Made by a program: the position numbers and the translations under genes. DNA of 64,000 nt from Pezicula radicicola. Lineage: Eukaryota > Ascomycota > Leotiomycetes > Helotiales > Dermateaceae. The stretch is taken from positions 809,120 through 873,119 of the forward strand of contig PDUO01000024.1 in NCBI GenBank assembly GCA_003008705.1, read 5' to 3'. Below are positions 35,115-47,130 of the stretch, piece after piece (position 1 is the stretch's first letter; each line of letters begins with the position of its first letter). The notes beneath the pieces were generated by a model. That model searched no databases, had not been told where the DNA came from, and saw nothing but the letters and a program-made list of their open reading frames with translations.

Positions 35115-35989
35115 ATGTTGCGGTTAACTAGCCTCCTGCTTCTGCTGTGCTCTATCTTCAGCGGGCTGAATGCGCAAACTATCAAGAATGGCCAGATCTA
35201 TACCCCAGGAATCGCCATTGTTGATGCGCCACAGCCAAATACACCGCTGGGTGGTGGTGAGTACTGCGTTCTCCCTTTGAGGTCACTTTGCTGATGCGCC
35301 AAGAGACTTCTTGCAAGTAGCGCTGGATGTTACCTCAGATGGACAACTGCAGCTCCCTCCTTACCCGACAGATCCGGTATCCGCCATATACAATATCACA
35401 ATATTCCTATCGAGCTACGTGACCGGCAAGAACTTCACCATTTCAAATGGAACAGCATCAGTGGGAAATGCAAGCTTGGGTGAGATCATGCAGCAGGAGC
35501 CAGGGAGTACTGTTAAGCATGTCAATTGGGTTTGGCCTGATTGCCTGGTCGGGAATGGAGATCCTACGGGTTCAAACAGCTCTCGAGGCGAATATAATGT
35601 ACGGTTGTCCCCCTGCCTCCAAGCTACACAACTAACACATTCTCTCCTAGATCTCAATCCGCCAGAACTTTCGCCTCAACAACACAGACCAATACACGAT
35701 CTTGGACCTGCCCATTCAAGTTACGAACTCTATACCAGAGCAAAGCAACCGCCCCTCCTGCGACGGATTGAACAACCCACTATTGACCGAGGCAGCACTG
35801 AATGCTTCTGCGAGCAATTTCACACGCATTGCTGGAGCACCTATTGCCACGGGAAGTAATAATGCCATGGGCGGTTCGAGGCAGACTGCTACTGCAGCAG
35901 ATGGACTGGGAGGCGCCGGGATGGTTGATTGGCGCACAGGAGTTCATATGGTATGGATGGGAGCTGTAGTGGTGATGCTTGCTCTGTAA
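35115..35989 (+). CDS. Secreted, probably GPI-anchored protein of unknown function
   Basis: 253 aa from three exons (35115-35256, 35318-35598, 35651-35989), phase-consistent. The N-terminus MLRLTSLLLLLCSIFSGLNA is a clear signal peptide. The mature part has many N-glycosylation sequons (NIT, NFT, NGT, NAS, NSS, NNT) and two Cys residues (PDC and PSCDG). It ends in a Ser/Gly/Ala-rich linker and a hydrophobic tail VHMVWMGAVVVMLAL with no residues after it, which predicts GPI attachment upstream. It appears to belong to an uncharacterised ascomycete surface-protein group. There is no enzyme motif, so a cell-wall or plasma-membrane structural role is a guess. Confidence 0.82.
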
Positions 35990-37265
35990 GCTTTACTGCT
36001 GCAGTTTTGTGGGGTGTTTGAGGCAGAGAGGCAGCTTTTTCTATGCTATGGACACAGCTAATATACCCCGTCTTGATAACATCCTAGACATGCTACAGCG
36101 CTTTAATATGTCTTTCTTAGGAGTAACCAGTACTTAAATATGAGCCTCTTAATTTCTCAGCAAGCTCTACAGAATATGGTGATGTGGAACCTACTACTCG
36201 TAATGACATCTTTCCTTGATACCAACGTACTTTGGCAGGCAATCCTCTTTTCATTCACTACACCCCAGACCTGAAATCCCAGGCATTATATGCAATTTCC
36301 CCCATGGAGTTTTAAGCGAATGGAGGCTTTTGATAAAAAAAACTTTCAAGTTATATAGCTGCCACAACTAGCTCCGGTCCCTACATAACTTCTAAAGTAT
36401 AAGGCTCTTCTTCTGTTGTTCAATTTATACACTTTAAATACACACTTCTAGGACTTCTATCTGTCTACAATAGCTATAGAATGTTAGGGAGTCTGGTATA
36501 GCAGTCCATTCCAACTCGGTTGAAACCTAATTAACAAAACCTCTTCCTACATATGTTATAGAAATCGCTATTAGATTATAGAAACCATTATCACGATGTT
36601 ACTTTGTAAGGGATAGAGACTGTTTATAAAAATATCACTGTTGAATCTTTACTTGTAGGCTGAAGTGTGCCATGAGAATAAAGTTAAGCGAGGATGTGAA
36701 AAGTCTTAGCTTCCTCTAGTCTTAATCTCATGGCCTGATTTAGAAGTAGCTATAATTTATGTTGAATTAAATAGGAATAGTCATGTAATAACCCATATAA
36801 GTAGGCTCATTTCAGAGTTTCCTTTACTCCTCAGAGAACACAGAATACAACACCTTTGCCTACCTACATATTACTGCTCCCGGATTACAACAATTTAAGA
36901 TGGTAGCTAAAATAATAACATCTAAGACGTCTAATTTATAACACAATAGTTGAAAGTTGGAATTGTACTTAAAATTGGAGAAAGGCTTTCGCAAGTACAA
37001 GAACAGTGCACTAGTTTGGAAATTGTGTCGCCTACGCATCGCTCCTATTGACGTTCGGATCACCTTTCTACTGGTGGTGGTGGTTCTTCACAAGGCGTTG
37101 GTGATTTATCTGGCCGAGAAACATAGACCTGATTAGTGGGCGGTATCGTGCTGTCTCGACTTGCTTTTCTGCCACGTTCGGCCCTTCGGCTTTTTTTTTT
37201 TTTGTCCTTTTTGGATACTCGTCTGGGATTTCAACTGTTTCAATATATTTAGTAAATGATAAACT
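35990..37265. other. Gene-free spacer
   Basis: No supported gene. There is a poly-T run at ~37190-37203. Two short minus frames (36860-37063, 37133-37345) have no conserved features. Confidence 0.4.
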
Positions 37266-38608
37266 TCAAGTCTGAGGTGTATAATCACTATCTTCAAGAG
37301 GCGTGACAGGAGGTGTATAACCTCTAATAGGATGGCCGTAACCATTGTGAGGGTAGTCTGCTAATGTGGAATGGTGAGTCTGAGACGGGTGCTGGCATGA
37401 TACTTGTGCATCATAATCGGTTTTATGACGTTCTATGGAATTATATAGTCTGTTAGGAGAATGTTCAAAGCCACTCATTAAGATTATACCATACCTTTAC
37501 TATAACCGTGTTGGTCTTGCTCTACGTCCCTTTTAACGAATCGACTTAGTGCTATGAGTTTTTGTATAAATTCCTGATGGTAAAGTTAACATCAGTACTA
37601 TTTTATTCACGCGTGCTTGCTCGTTACTAACCATGGGGAATGGCTGGTCTGGATCAAGATGTACCCAGCAACCGTTCTCAGCACGATCAGTATTTGGATT
37701 CTACCCAACTTAGCGGTCGTGTCAATACATTCATTGGATTCAAGATGGAAACTGACCATTCTTTGGCCGCGGTACATATAACACCTATTATGAAAGTACT
37801 TTGGTACTTCATTCTCAACTACTTCTTCGTCGACTACCTCTGATGCAATCCAGTACTGATACGTATCAGGTTGCAAAACCACACTTTTTCCTTGAATGTC
37901 TTTCAAATCCGTGTTATAATTATCGGGTCTTGCTTCACAGCAATTTGCCTGAAGGGATAAGTCGTTCGAATCGCGGGCTATTTCCAACTTATTTCCTTTA
38001 TTTCGGATGCACCATCCACAGCACAGTTCAGCAGTCTGTGGAAAGGCATCTCGATACTTATCGTCCTCAGAGACTTCCAAACAAACAAGACCTTTTTCGT
38101 CGCAGGACTGGCAAGCATGGTCGCAAGCATGGTCCTTAGGTATACAAGTATTTGATTCCCCAAGAGTCTTTACAGTTCCATTGACCCATGCGGCTTTCCA
38201 CTCATATATATCCATTCCACCCGCATCTTCTCTGGCCTGGAGAAAAAATTCCTTGGGTGATTCATATCCAGTCACGGTCTTGAGCCCCTCTTTATATTTC
38301 TTAATAGTGTCTAAGGAGTCATTCCGCTCCTCTTCGGCAAAGCGAGTCGTGTCCCGAAATGCAGATTCTGTATCACTCATTATCGCTACTATAGTTCGTA
38401 GCGTAGTGCTTATGTCTGTATCGGTACTAATTCGAGTAGTCTGAGGAGAGTTGTTCGTCGACGTTTCTCTTGCGATCATTTCGATTTGGTCTGTCTCCGT
38501 TCGTACTCTTTCTCGATGGAGCTCAGGCTCCTCTGCAGTCAAGGCATCTTCTGAGCAGCCGGAAGATGATTTTGATCGCGGGTGTGGAGGTTGAATTGTT
38601 GGTGGCAT
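37266..38608 (-). CDS. Unknown Cys-rich acidic protein, 3' structure uncertain
   Basis: ATG at 38608 opens 333 codons to 37607. Visible features are a Ser/Thr/Glu-rich, probably disordered N-terminus, then a helical segment (DTTRFAEEERNDSLDTIKKYKEG), YEWKAAWVNGTVKTLGE and a Cys cluster (CIPKDHACDHACQSCDEKGLVC, LCCGWCIRNKG, ANCCEARP). The C-terminal part beyond ~37720 looks out of frame. A further exon-like frame (37478-37266) encodes ERHKTDYDAQVSCQHPSQ... TPPVTPLEDSDYTPQT, and splice-like signals (GTATGG, CTAAC, CATAG) could join it, so the span includes this region. I recognise no family. Membrane or secretion signals are absent at the N-terminus. Confidence 0.5.
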
Positions 38609-38973
38609 TGTGTTCTTGCTTCAGGGATGTCCCAGCAGAAAAGTGACATACCGGTGTCAAGACTGTTGAGCTGGCAAGTGTCTTACTTGAATATGCGGGT
38701 GGAAAAAAATGTAAGGCTGAGTGAGTGAGGCTTTGCATCTAAGCCTGCTTTGGGCTCCCAGGCGGGACCTGCATCGGTCACCAGACCAGCATTCCCACCG
38801 TAGCCTTATGAACATTTTCCCCCTGTAAGCTTTATTAAAGAAATGATTGGCAATGATTTCTTTTCAATTTTAGCAACTTCAGGAGGTTAAGCGTTATGAG
38901 ATAATATACTAACAACGAGCCGCAAATCAAGCAAAGCAAGTTAGATATCAGACCAAGTCACCAAGCCACAGTC
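38609..38973. promoter_or_regulatory. Divergent promoter between the Cys-rich gene and DUF6594 gene
   Basis: 365 bp between divergent starts. No distinctive motif was seen. Confidence 0.4.
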
Positions 38974-39872
38974 ATGTCTCTTCCTCTACACAACCTACAA
39001 ATACAAGTACCAAAACCTCGCCCGAAGAGGTGGAAGGACCTGGGTTATCCAATATTTGCGAATTTCACAGCCTCGGACAATGAACTGTTCCTTCTGCGAC
39101 GTTTCAATACACTAAATGCACGTATCATACTTAGTATGCAAGACGAGCTCTGTCAGCTCGAAGAAAGATTATCCGCCATTGATGAAAGGTATAGATGTGG
39201 GGCAGAGGATGTCAACAATGGCTCATTTCGTCGAGAAACACAATCCGATCGTCAAGACTTACTTCGCACCATAAAGGAGAAGCTAAGAGATTATAGTGAG
39301 TTTAATTGAAGCATCAAAGAATAGAAGCTAACAGTATATTAGATGAATTTGTCGGCTTGCATTCAGAGTTACGATCAAGGCCTCCAGTAAAGCAGAGACA
39401 AATCAACAATATTGAGAATTGGCATTACAAAAATCAAGGCGCTATACTGAAAGAAGAAACTGTTTACCTCAAAGAGACCGAAGACCTCATGACCATTGTC
39501 CCAGTCACGAAAACACCCTTACGACAAGCACTAGAATTGACTAAATGGTTTAATACCTCAAGCTGGTTCCGACGTCAACCACTAAAGAATCCATCATACG
39601 ACCCAGAAACAATCTTCTATCACTCCGACCTAAAAATGCAAATGTTCGATACGACTATCGTTTTGATCATTGGTAGCGCCATGTTACTTCTACCCTTATG
39701 GATTCTTGACTCGATCGAATCTTCAAAAGCGACATTAGGAGTTGCATCAGCTTTTATACTGCTATTTTTAGCACTTATCCAAGTTGTTACCACTGCGAAG
39801 CCTTATGAGACTCTTGCAGCTACAGCAGCGTATGTAGTTCTCAATTTAATTCACACGTTTCTAGGATGCTAA
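38974..39872 (+). CDS. DUF6594-type membrane protein
   Basis: 283 aa from two exons (38974-39295, 39343-39872; GTGAGT...TTAG intron of 47 nt with GCTAAC, phase 1). Exon 1 has the DUF6594 start GYPIFANFTASDNELFLLRRFNTLNARIILSMQDELCQLEERL, then NGSFRRE and LLRTIKEKLRDY. Exon 2 has EFVGLHSELRSRPP, NIENWHYKNQGAI, EDLMTIVP and three closely spaced C-terminal helices (TTIVLIIGSAMLLLPLWIL, LGVASAFILLFLALIQVV, ETLAATAAYVVLNLIHTFL). The family is widespread in filamentous ascomycetes and of unknown function. Length and order are normal, so it is probably intact. Confidence 0.88.
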
Positions 39873-40488
39873 TCACTGGATAAAGGTATTCGGCCGTCTT
39901 GACCGTATTCATACAAACTACCGCTCCAAAAAGCAGCAATTAACCTATGTCTTACCTACGCGTGACAGGTACAAGCCTTGAACTTTGTCCCAATTCTTGG
40001 CAATTTATCTTGATTTCTATTCTCTTAATGCATTAGAAGATTCTTTTCCAATATATAGACCACTTCTAGATAGAGTAAAATGTGTTAAATAGCTACACCT
40101 GTATCTGCAGCCACACAGCTAGTAGTAAGGCCACACTTCAGCCGCGTATTTTAGGTTCATTCGTGCAATAGACGATTAAGACAGTTCTCCGATTTAAGCG
40201 TGGTCAACATCAGCTTTTGGGTCTTAGCAGGTACGTGAATCTCTAACGTATTGCACTTCTATGTATTACAGTTCTCCTTCTCAGTTATTCAGCATTCAAT
40301 GCACTAATCCATGAAATAGTCCTCCAAGCTACCTCTTGACGAAATGATCTTCGTATATCCCTCGCGGTGTACAACTCTGAATCTTGTCTGAACTGGCCCT
40401 AAACTTTCTCTTCCGGTACTATCACAGCCACACAAGCCACAGCCAGCTACTCGAGATGTAAATTACTCAGATCTGTGTCTTGCTAGTA
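39873..40488. other. Gene-free spacer
   Basis: No coding features or repeats recognised. Confidence 0.4.
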
Positions 40489-40650
40489 CTAGATCTCCTT
40501 CTCTGGCACACAATTCATAAAGAACATCTTGATAGCGGCCCAGTATCTAGCCTCATCATAACGGAGAAGCCCAACGTGACGATCATACTTGTTGATTTCG
40601 ACCTGTACAGCATAGCCATTTGCCTTCGCTTCCTTAATGTGTTGAATGTA
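40489..40650 (-). pseudogene. C-terminal fragment resembling an alpha/beta-hydrolase
   Basis: In one minus frame the end reads AKANGYAVQVEINKYDRHVG then LLRYDEARYWAAIKMFFMNC and a stop at 40489. The DRHVG with following helix resembles the catalytic-His region of serine hydrolases (inference). Upstream the frame loses coding character after ~45 codons, and other frames show no continuation, so this is a remnant rather than a gene. Confidence 0.35.
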
Positions 40651-40811
40651 TTTACAGATACACAGCGTAACATATCTAAACATAGAACATGTTCCAGTAC
40701 CCTGCCGTGTTTTTCCAAACTGCAGAGATTGAGGTGAGCTACTTGAACGAAATGGAGACACGAAAGCAAACATGGTACATGTTCAAAGGCACTATTCGTA
40801 ACTACGACCAA

Positions 40812-41864
40812 TCGGGCTTGGAATTCGTTCCCTCATTGCCGATTGCAACATAAACCACGTCCTCTGATATATCAGCCATGAGTGGGTCAATATGCATTGG
40901 TAGAATGTCATATTGCTTATTTGTTAAGTATACAATGTTATTTATTAGTCTCACGCTTCCAAAGTAACTCTATCACAATTCCATTTCATAGATGAGTGTA
41001 TGACCCGATGCAGAGACACAGGTTCAAGTAGCGGTTTGCCTCTGGGCTCCCATGAATCTCTTATCACTTGGCACTATGTAGGGATAAGAGCCATTAGAAT
41101 ATATAGGTGAGCGTAGAAATGAAAATACTACTCTAGGTCGTCCATCAAAGAAAGGTGGAAATGAAGTCAGAGTAACTGGGCAACCTCAACCCGTTCCGGC
41201 CGCTATTAATGATAATAGTTCTGGCTCTACTAGCACTACCTCCGTCTCTAGCGTAACATTTTTTAAGTAGTACTACGCTACGTAATTGTCGGTATAATAT
41301 CTATACCGATTTATATTAGTCGGGATCCTGTCAACTACTCAACGGGCAACCTAGTGAGGTATCACAGTAGGGTGCTTATTTGAGTATGTTGACAATGGAT
41401 GATTCCTTCTATCTAATAGAAACGAGTGGTTTTGTATGGGAACCTGCCAATTGGGCTAATCCCAATTGGGTTAGGCTCGTACATTCTACGGCTCTGATTG
41501 GCCGAAACAACAAAGGAAATACAATGAATGTAATTACTAGATATCGACGTTCTAACAGTAATATTTAACGCCTGTAATTTGATACACATGTATTTACAGC
41601 TCTATGTACCCATATTTTTGCATATAAGACTTTGAATTGGCTTTATAAATAGGCTAGCTCAGTTCATAAATTTATCCAATACACCTATATTCAGGTTGGA
41701 GAGCTGGGCTATGAAGACATATACAAAGTACGTCACGTAACTAGAAATGAATATCTAATTGTGACTTTAAATTAAAATTGAAAAGGTTAATCCAAAGGAA
41801 AATATAATTCATGTTCATTTAGTGTGATTGAAAAGATAAATGTAACAGCTCAAGCCTTAAATAC
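40812..41864. other. Spacer with a short AT-hook-like coding relic
   Basis: Around 41131-41271 a plus frame reads GRPSKKGGNEVRVTG then QPQPVPAAINDNSSGSTSTT and ends FFK-stop. GRPSKK is AT-hook-like, possibly a piece of a transposon gag or a regulatory protein. Near 41445-41470 CCAATTGGG and CCCAATTGG form an inverted repeat. No intact gene. Confidence 0.35.
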
Positions 41865-44800
41865 TCAGACCCGTCTCTTCCATTCAATCCATGGTCCGTC
41901 TTTCGTGGCAGTTAGATGATCAATGAGCTGAAACTCATTCACACGATATCTTCCATTTTTTCGCCCTACAGCACCCTCGCCAACATGCCCTAGTGCACCT
42001 GACGGCTTTCTGAAATCGAAAACAAATACGATTCTGGCCAGGGTCACTCGGAGTTCCATCAAAGCTAGACCTCTTCCAATGCAGCCCCTTGGACCCAGCG
42101 AGAATGGATTTAGGGCACTGCGGGCAGTATCAACTGCTTCCTGAGATATCTCGGAAGCTATCCACCGCTCCGGTTTATAAGTGTAAGAATCCGGATAGTA
42201 CTTTTCATTGTGGTGGATACTGTACATGGATGTTCCAACATCGATGCCACCAGGAAAAAAAGCTTTTTCGATGATAGTTCCACCTTCTTCAACTTCCCTC
42301 CACATTGCTCCCCCAGCTGGAGGAGACATACGCATTGCCTCATCCACGCAAGCTCGAAGGTAGATGCAACTTGTTAGATCTGGACCCGTGGTTATATCTT
42401 CGATGCTTTGGAATTTCCCTCGGACCTCATCCGCGAGCCGGTTGTAGACACCTGGATAGCGAGTCAAGAAGAAGAAAGTGGATGCTAATACAGTGCTTGA
42501 AGTGTCTGAGCCTATGAACGAATGTTAGATAAACGCCTTGAACTTATCGGGGACTGAGAGATTTCCTAACCTGCGATAATGAGAAACTTGCTTTCAGCCC
42601 AGAGTTCAGGAAGAGAGAATCCTTTCCCAGTCTCAGGGTCCCTTGCATCAACGACGAAGGAGAAGAGGTCTGCCTTAGCATCCTTTGCTTTTTTTGATCT
42701 AGTCTCTGCAAGTTCTTTAGTTACCTTGAGGAACTTTTGCCTCATTTCTGTCCCTTTCGGGTAGAGGATCTTCTCCAACTTCAACTTTGATATCCATGGC
42801 ATTTGAACGTAAATACTTGTCCGCAAATTGGATGCTGCAATGGCGTCGATGATGAATCGATTTTCCGGGGAGGTTTGCATCTGGAATGCTGTGCCAAAGC
42901 CGAACTCCCCCATTACGTCGAAAGTATAGTAATTGCCTACAACATAGCTTTCGTTAGTCCCTGCATAGTTATATGAGAGAAGTTCTCAATATGAGCTACT
43001 CACAAATCGGTGTCATATTTTTGGGCTGTGTCCATCGATCTGCAGAGAGTTGGTCGGAATCTGCGACCAACTTAGACAGGAAGATTCTACAATGACCGAG
43101 GAAAGCAGGCTCAAAGGCTTTTAGCGCATCATCAGAGAGGCCTTGACTAATGACTCGCCGTTTATAGCCATGCATTTCTTTGTCAATGGATGCAGTGTAG
43201 GCAATAATATAAACAATACGATATAGGCTACCTTGATATCATATTACTATAATATGATATCAGAATTTAAATATCGTATCGATTGTAATATAGGATTCCT
43301 AATATTATATTACTATAATATATATTATAATAATTCTTATATTAAACGATTTTCCTATATAAAATCAAGTAGCCTCTAAAACTTTACTCCTATTATTACT
43401 ATCCTCTGTATTCTTAAAGACCTCTATATCCTAAATATTAAACTACTTCTTTAAGTACTCTATAGCTTTAAGTATATTACTTCCAAGCTTATTTCGATGG
43501 TCTGTAAGGGTTACTTTAGCTCTAGAGAATAGCCTCTTAGTATCCACTAATATAGCTAGAATTATAAGGATATTAATAGTTATAATAGAGAGGTTTAGGT
43601 ATTCCTTTTATTATACTTCCTTAAGCTACTAATAAAGAGCCTTATATTTCTTTAGAAGTTGAATTTAAGTAACTTTATAATATCGTTTATACTCATTAGT
43701 AATAGAGTTATCGACTAAGCCATCAAGATTAATATCCTTATTAAGAAAATTAATAAATAGGTTACTCTAAGATAGAGATAGTAGTATTACTTCTATATTA
43801 CTAGTTGGTTTATATTTATTCTATAGTTTAAGTATAAGTTACTTTAATCTAGGAAGTTAACTTATTTCTTATTTCTTCTTATAATAGTATTATTTATAAG
43901 AGGGATAGAGAATAACTATAACTATATAAGCTAGTGATTTATTAGTATTTCGATAATAATTAATAAGTTTCTTCTAGCTAGAATTAAATATTAAAATAAG
44001 TAAAGGATTATTGATATATTATAATTTACCTTTTTTAAACTTATAAAGAATAAAGTCTATTAATAAGATAATATCTTTTAATATAGTATCTCTTACTTTA
44101 AGCTTTTTTATAGTAGTTTTTATTGATTTAAGAAAGTAATTGATAGACTTAATATCCTCCTATTCATTAAGTAAGAGTTTATTATTAAGTATTAAGTACT
44201 TATTCTTCTTATCTACCTTACTACCCTAAGTATTAATATAAGCTTTAATAACTATTTATAGATTAAGATAATATTTTATTATAGTAAACTAAGAGTTCTA
44301 ATAGGTTATATTATCCCTTACTAATTATATACTATCTATAAGAGTTATAAATTAGTTTATTTATAGGTTAGAATAGTAGATAAAAATAATAAAATTATAA
44401 AGCTTACTAAGTAGACCTTTCTTCCTCTATTTAGTTACTTCTACTATTATAGTATTATATATATCTTTAGGATTATCGTCTTTAATTAGATTCTTATCTA
44501 TAATAAATAGATAGACCTAGTAGGTAAGGTTTAAAATATACTCTTAGTACCGAAGTTATTATTTTATTAGATTAATTTTAATATTAAATTAGGTTTTAAA
44601 TACTAATAATTTAGTTAGTAAATAGTTTAATTTAATAAGTTATTAACTTATAAATTACTAAGTACTTTATTATTATATTATTAGTAGAAGTATTATCTAT
44701 TATAAAATAATTAAACTTTAAAGTAATTCTTTAATTCTTAATAATCTTAATTAAAAGCTCTACTATTATAGACCTATTATAAGAAGACTTTAACTCTTTT

Positions 44801-46477
44801 AGAGTAATTAGTATAGCTATATAGTATCTATCCTTACTTAGGAAATAGATTAATACTCCAAGAATATTATAGTAGTTTAGTAATACCTATATATTATATA
44901 AGATATAAATCTTTAACCTTATAGAATAAAGTATTTATTTCTTCTTATTCTTCTTGATTTTAAATTACTATAGGAGCTAGATTTTAATTATATTATAAGA
45001 TAATAGTAGGTAGGTTTTGATTCTAGTATTAAGGTAATAAAGAAGAGCTCGAAATTAGGGATATTTAATAATTTAAAATATAATTAAGTAAGTAATAAGG
45101 AACCTAATAAGTAGTAATTCAAGAATAGTTAGGTTAATATTACTACTAGAGCTAGTACTAACTCTACGATACTTATATTACTACTCTATTATAGCTTCAA
45201 CTACCTTAGCTATAGTAGCTTTAACTTAAAGAAGCTTCTACTTATAGACTAAATTAATAGTAAGTCTATATCCTCCCTTACTTTTATTATCTATTAGATA
45301 GTTTATAGGGCCTGTAGTACTACCTCTACTATCTCTATATAAGTAATCCTTTATTCTCCTATTGATGAGATAATAGCTATACTACTATACCTTCTCCCCC
45401 TTCTTATTCTTATATTCCTTTATAGAGTTAGGATCTAGTTAATAGAGGTATATCTAAGAGTAATAAGTACTAGTACCCTTTGATTTATACTTTTTTAATA
45501 ACTTAGTAATCTCCTTTATATTAGATAAAGCTACTTTAGATAAAGGGATTTCGGATAGGGGTAGGTCGGAGAGTTTAGAGGAGGTATTAGAACTAATAGA
45601 ACTAGCTATAGAGTAATAATAGGTAAACCCTAGAAGTATTGATTACTAAGAATAGCTTAGTGGATTCTTATATAGTAGATAGAGTTCCTTTAAGGTTTAT
45701 TTTATTTATTTTAGAGGTATATTAGGTGTTTAATATTATTATATATAGCTGAAAAACATGAATAGTCGTTGTAGTATTATTTACTTCGGAGAGGAATAAT
45801 AATTTCCCGGGCCTATTATAGGTTTCTAGGCTAATTAGAACCCTAGAAAAAGGGTATTATAAAGTAAATAAATCTTACTAATCGATATTATAATATAGTA
45901 ATAATATCATGATATAGGAAGTCTAATATTATATTATATTATAATAATATAGGCTTTCTAATATCGTATTATATTACTATAATATAGGATTTCTAATATT
46001 ATATTACTAATATCGTAATTGATATGATATATCACTATATTATTGCCTACACTGAATGGATGTGTGAATGCCCCAGGAGCTGGCAAGATTGGAAGATAGC
46101 CTTTTGACTTTCTTGTATGTTTTCCATAACCGTAGATATCTACTCTGCTGTTAGCTTACATTTTAAAACTTGGCGACGCGGTATCTATTTTCCATTCAAG
46201 CCTTGGTTTGTATTCACGAGTATTTTGTTTGGGCCGTAACAGTAGAAATCACCTGTAGAGAGTAAGTACAAAGCCAGTGCCCTTATTCCTTCAGAAGTTT
46301 GTGGTAATTTTGTAAAGACTCACCATACTTGTCATGATTCATCCACATATTCAAATGCAGATCTCCCATCAAGCCATGATATGCGAGATGCTTATTTAAT
46401 GAATGCAAAATATGCAAATCTTCTGTTATCAGCGCCCAGACGGTTACAATACTCCTTTCGTGTCTTAAAAATGTCAC
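41865..46477 (-). pseudogene. Cytochrome P450 gene split by a hAT transposon
   Basis: The C-terminal half (41865-~43190, exons split by introns near 42510-42575 and 42940-43005) is well preserved. It has IDKEMHGYKRRVISQGLSD, YYTFDVMGEFGFG, the I-helix FLIIAG+SDTSST, the K-helix ExxR as DEAMR, YKPERW, and the heme loop FSLGPRGCIGRGLAL with its Cys. The N-terminal part resumes right of the transposon: DIYGYGKHTRKSKGYLPILPAPGA, GDFYCYGPNKILVNTNQG, LAYHGLMGDLH, HDKYG. The hAT element (43193-46054) interrupts the exon between them. The two halves are also in different frames at the junction, and the intron donor near 46190 appears lost. The true start was not found. By family it was a microsomal monooxygenase. 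Confidence 0.88.
43193..46054 (-). mobile_element. Complete RIP-decayed hAT transposon (2862 bp)
   Basis: Perfect 19-bp TIRs, CAGTGTAGGCAATAATATA at 43193-43211 and its complement at 46036-46054, flanked by identical 8-bp duplications AATGGATG (43185-43192, 46055-46062). Subterminal repeats such as TATAGGATTCCTAATATTATATTA occur near both ends. On the minus strand the hAT C-terminal dimerisation region survives (43440-43550: VDTKRLFSRAKVTLTDHRNK then LGSNILKAIEYLKK), followed by stops. Elsewhere all frames are closed and CA/TG dinucleotides are scarce, as expected after RIP. The identical duplications show that the flanking P450 exon was not mutated to the same degree. Confidence 0.93.
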
Positions 46478-46736
46478 CGGCGGGTCAGCAGCTTTACTTG
46501 GCTTTGCTTACTCCGCCGAGCTAGTCGGATCAACGAACCAGTAAGTGATGCACCTAAAATCCGGGTCGTTCCATGGTTTTACAGTGTCGAAAATACTAAT
46601 GTAATAAGCTTGGTGCTGCGACTCTAAGAAATGAACGTTCGATTTCACAAAGTCAATCTGAAAACTCTCTGTTTATCCTGCACTATCCAGGACCTGTCAC
46701 CAAATCCTAGTAAGAGGAGAACATACAACTATCGAC

Positions 46737-47130
46737 ATGGCTGCAGAATCTATCAATCCTTACAATGATCCTGTTGTCAGTCATAAATATGAAATGCTCA
46801 ATGGAAGGAAGTATCGTAAGTAATATATCTAGCACTTCGAATATCTATTGACAAGCAAATGCGTCTATAGATTATCTCCTTAGCCAACCGGAATCCAACA
46901 TATACCGTGCATCAATAATTCTCATTCACGGGTTTCAGGATTTGTGGTTTGGTTGGAGATATCAGATCAAATTTCTGATGTGCCTAATACCATCACCAAC
47001 TTCAGATGGGGGTATTGAGGTAACATCTGCGTGCTTTTTACATCCTCAGACCTGGCTAGATCTCGCTCGTCAGGGCTCAATCAATTCTTCTATATACGCC
47101 ACAATTCTATTTGCTTACACTGCAGGCTGA
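46737..47130 (+). pseudogene. Truncated epoxide-hydrolase-like alpha/beta hydrolase
   Basis: Exon 1 (46737-46815, MAAESINPYNDPVVSHKYEML) joins by a GTAAGT...TATAG intron to 46871 on: YLLSQPESN, ASIILIHGFQDLWFGWRYQIKFL. HGFQD occupies the HGxP oxyanion-hole position, and WFGWRYQ is typical of epoxide hydrolase-like proteins. Directly after this the sequence loses family character and stops at 47130; no nucleophile elbow or catalytic His is visible. Another frame (47111-47326) is open but unrecognised. It is divergent from the broken P450, about 260 bp away, so both may belong to one degraded pathway. Confidence 0.55.
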
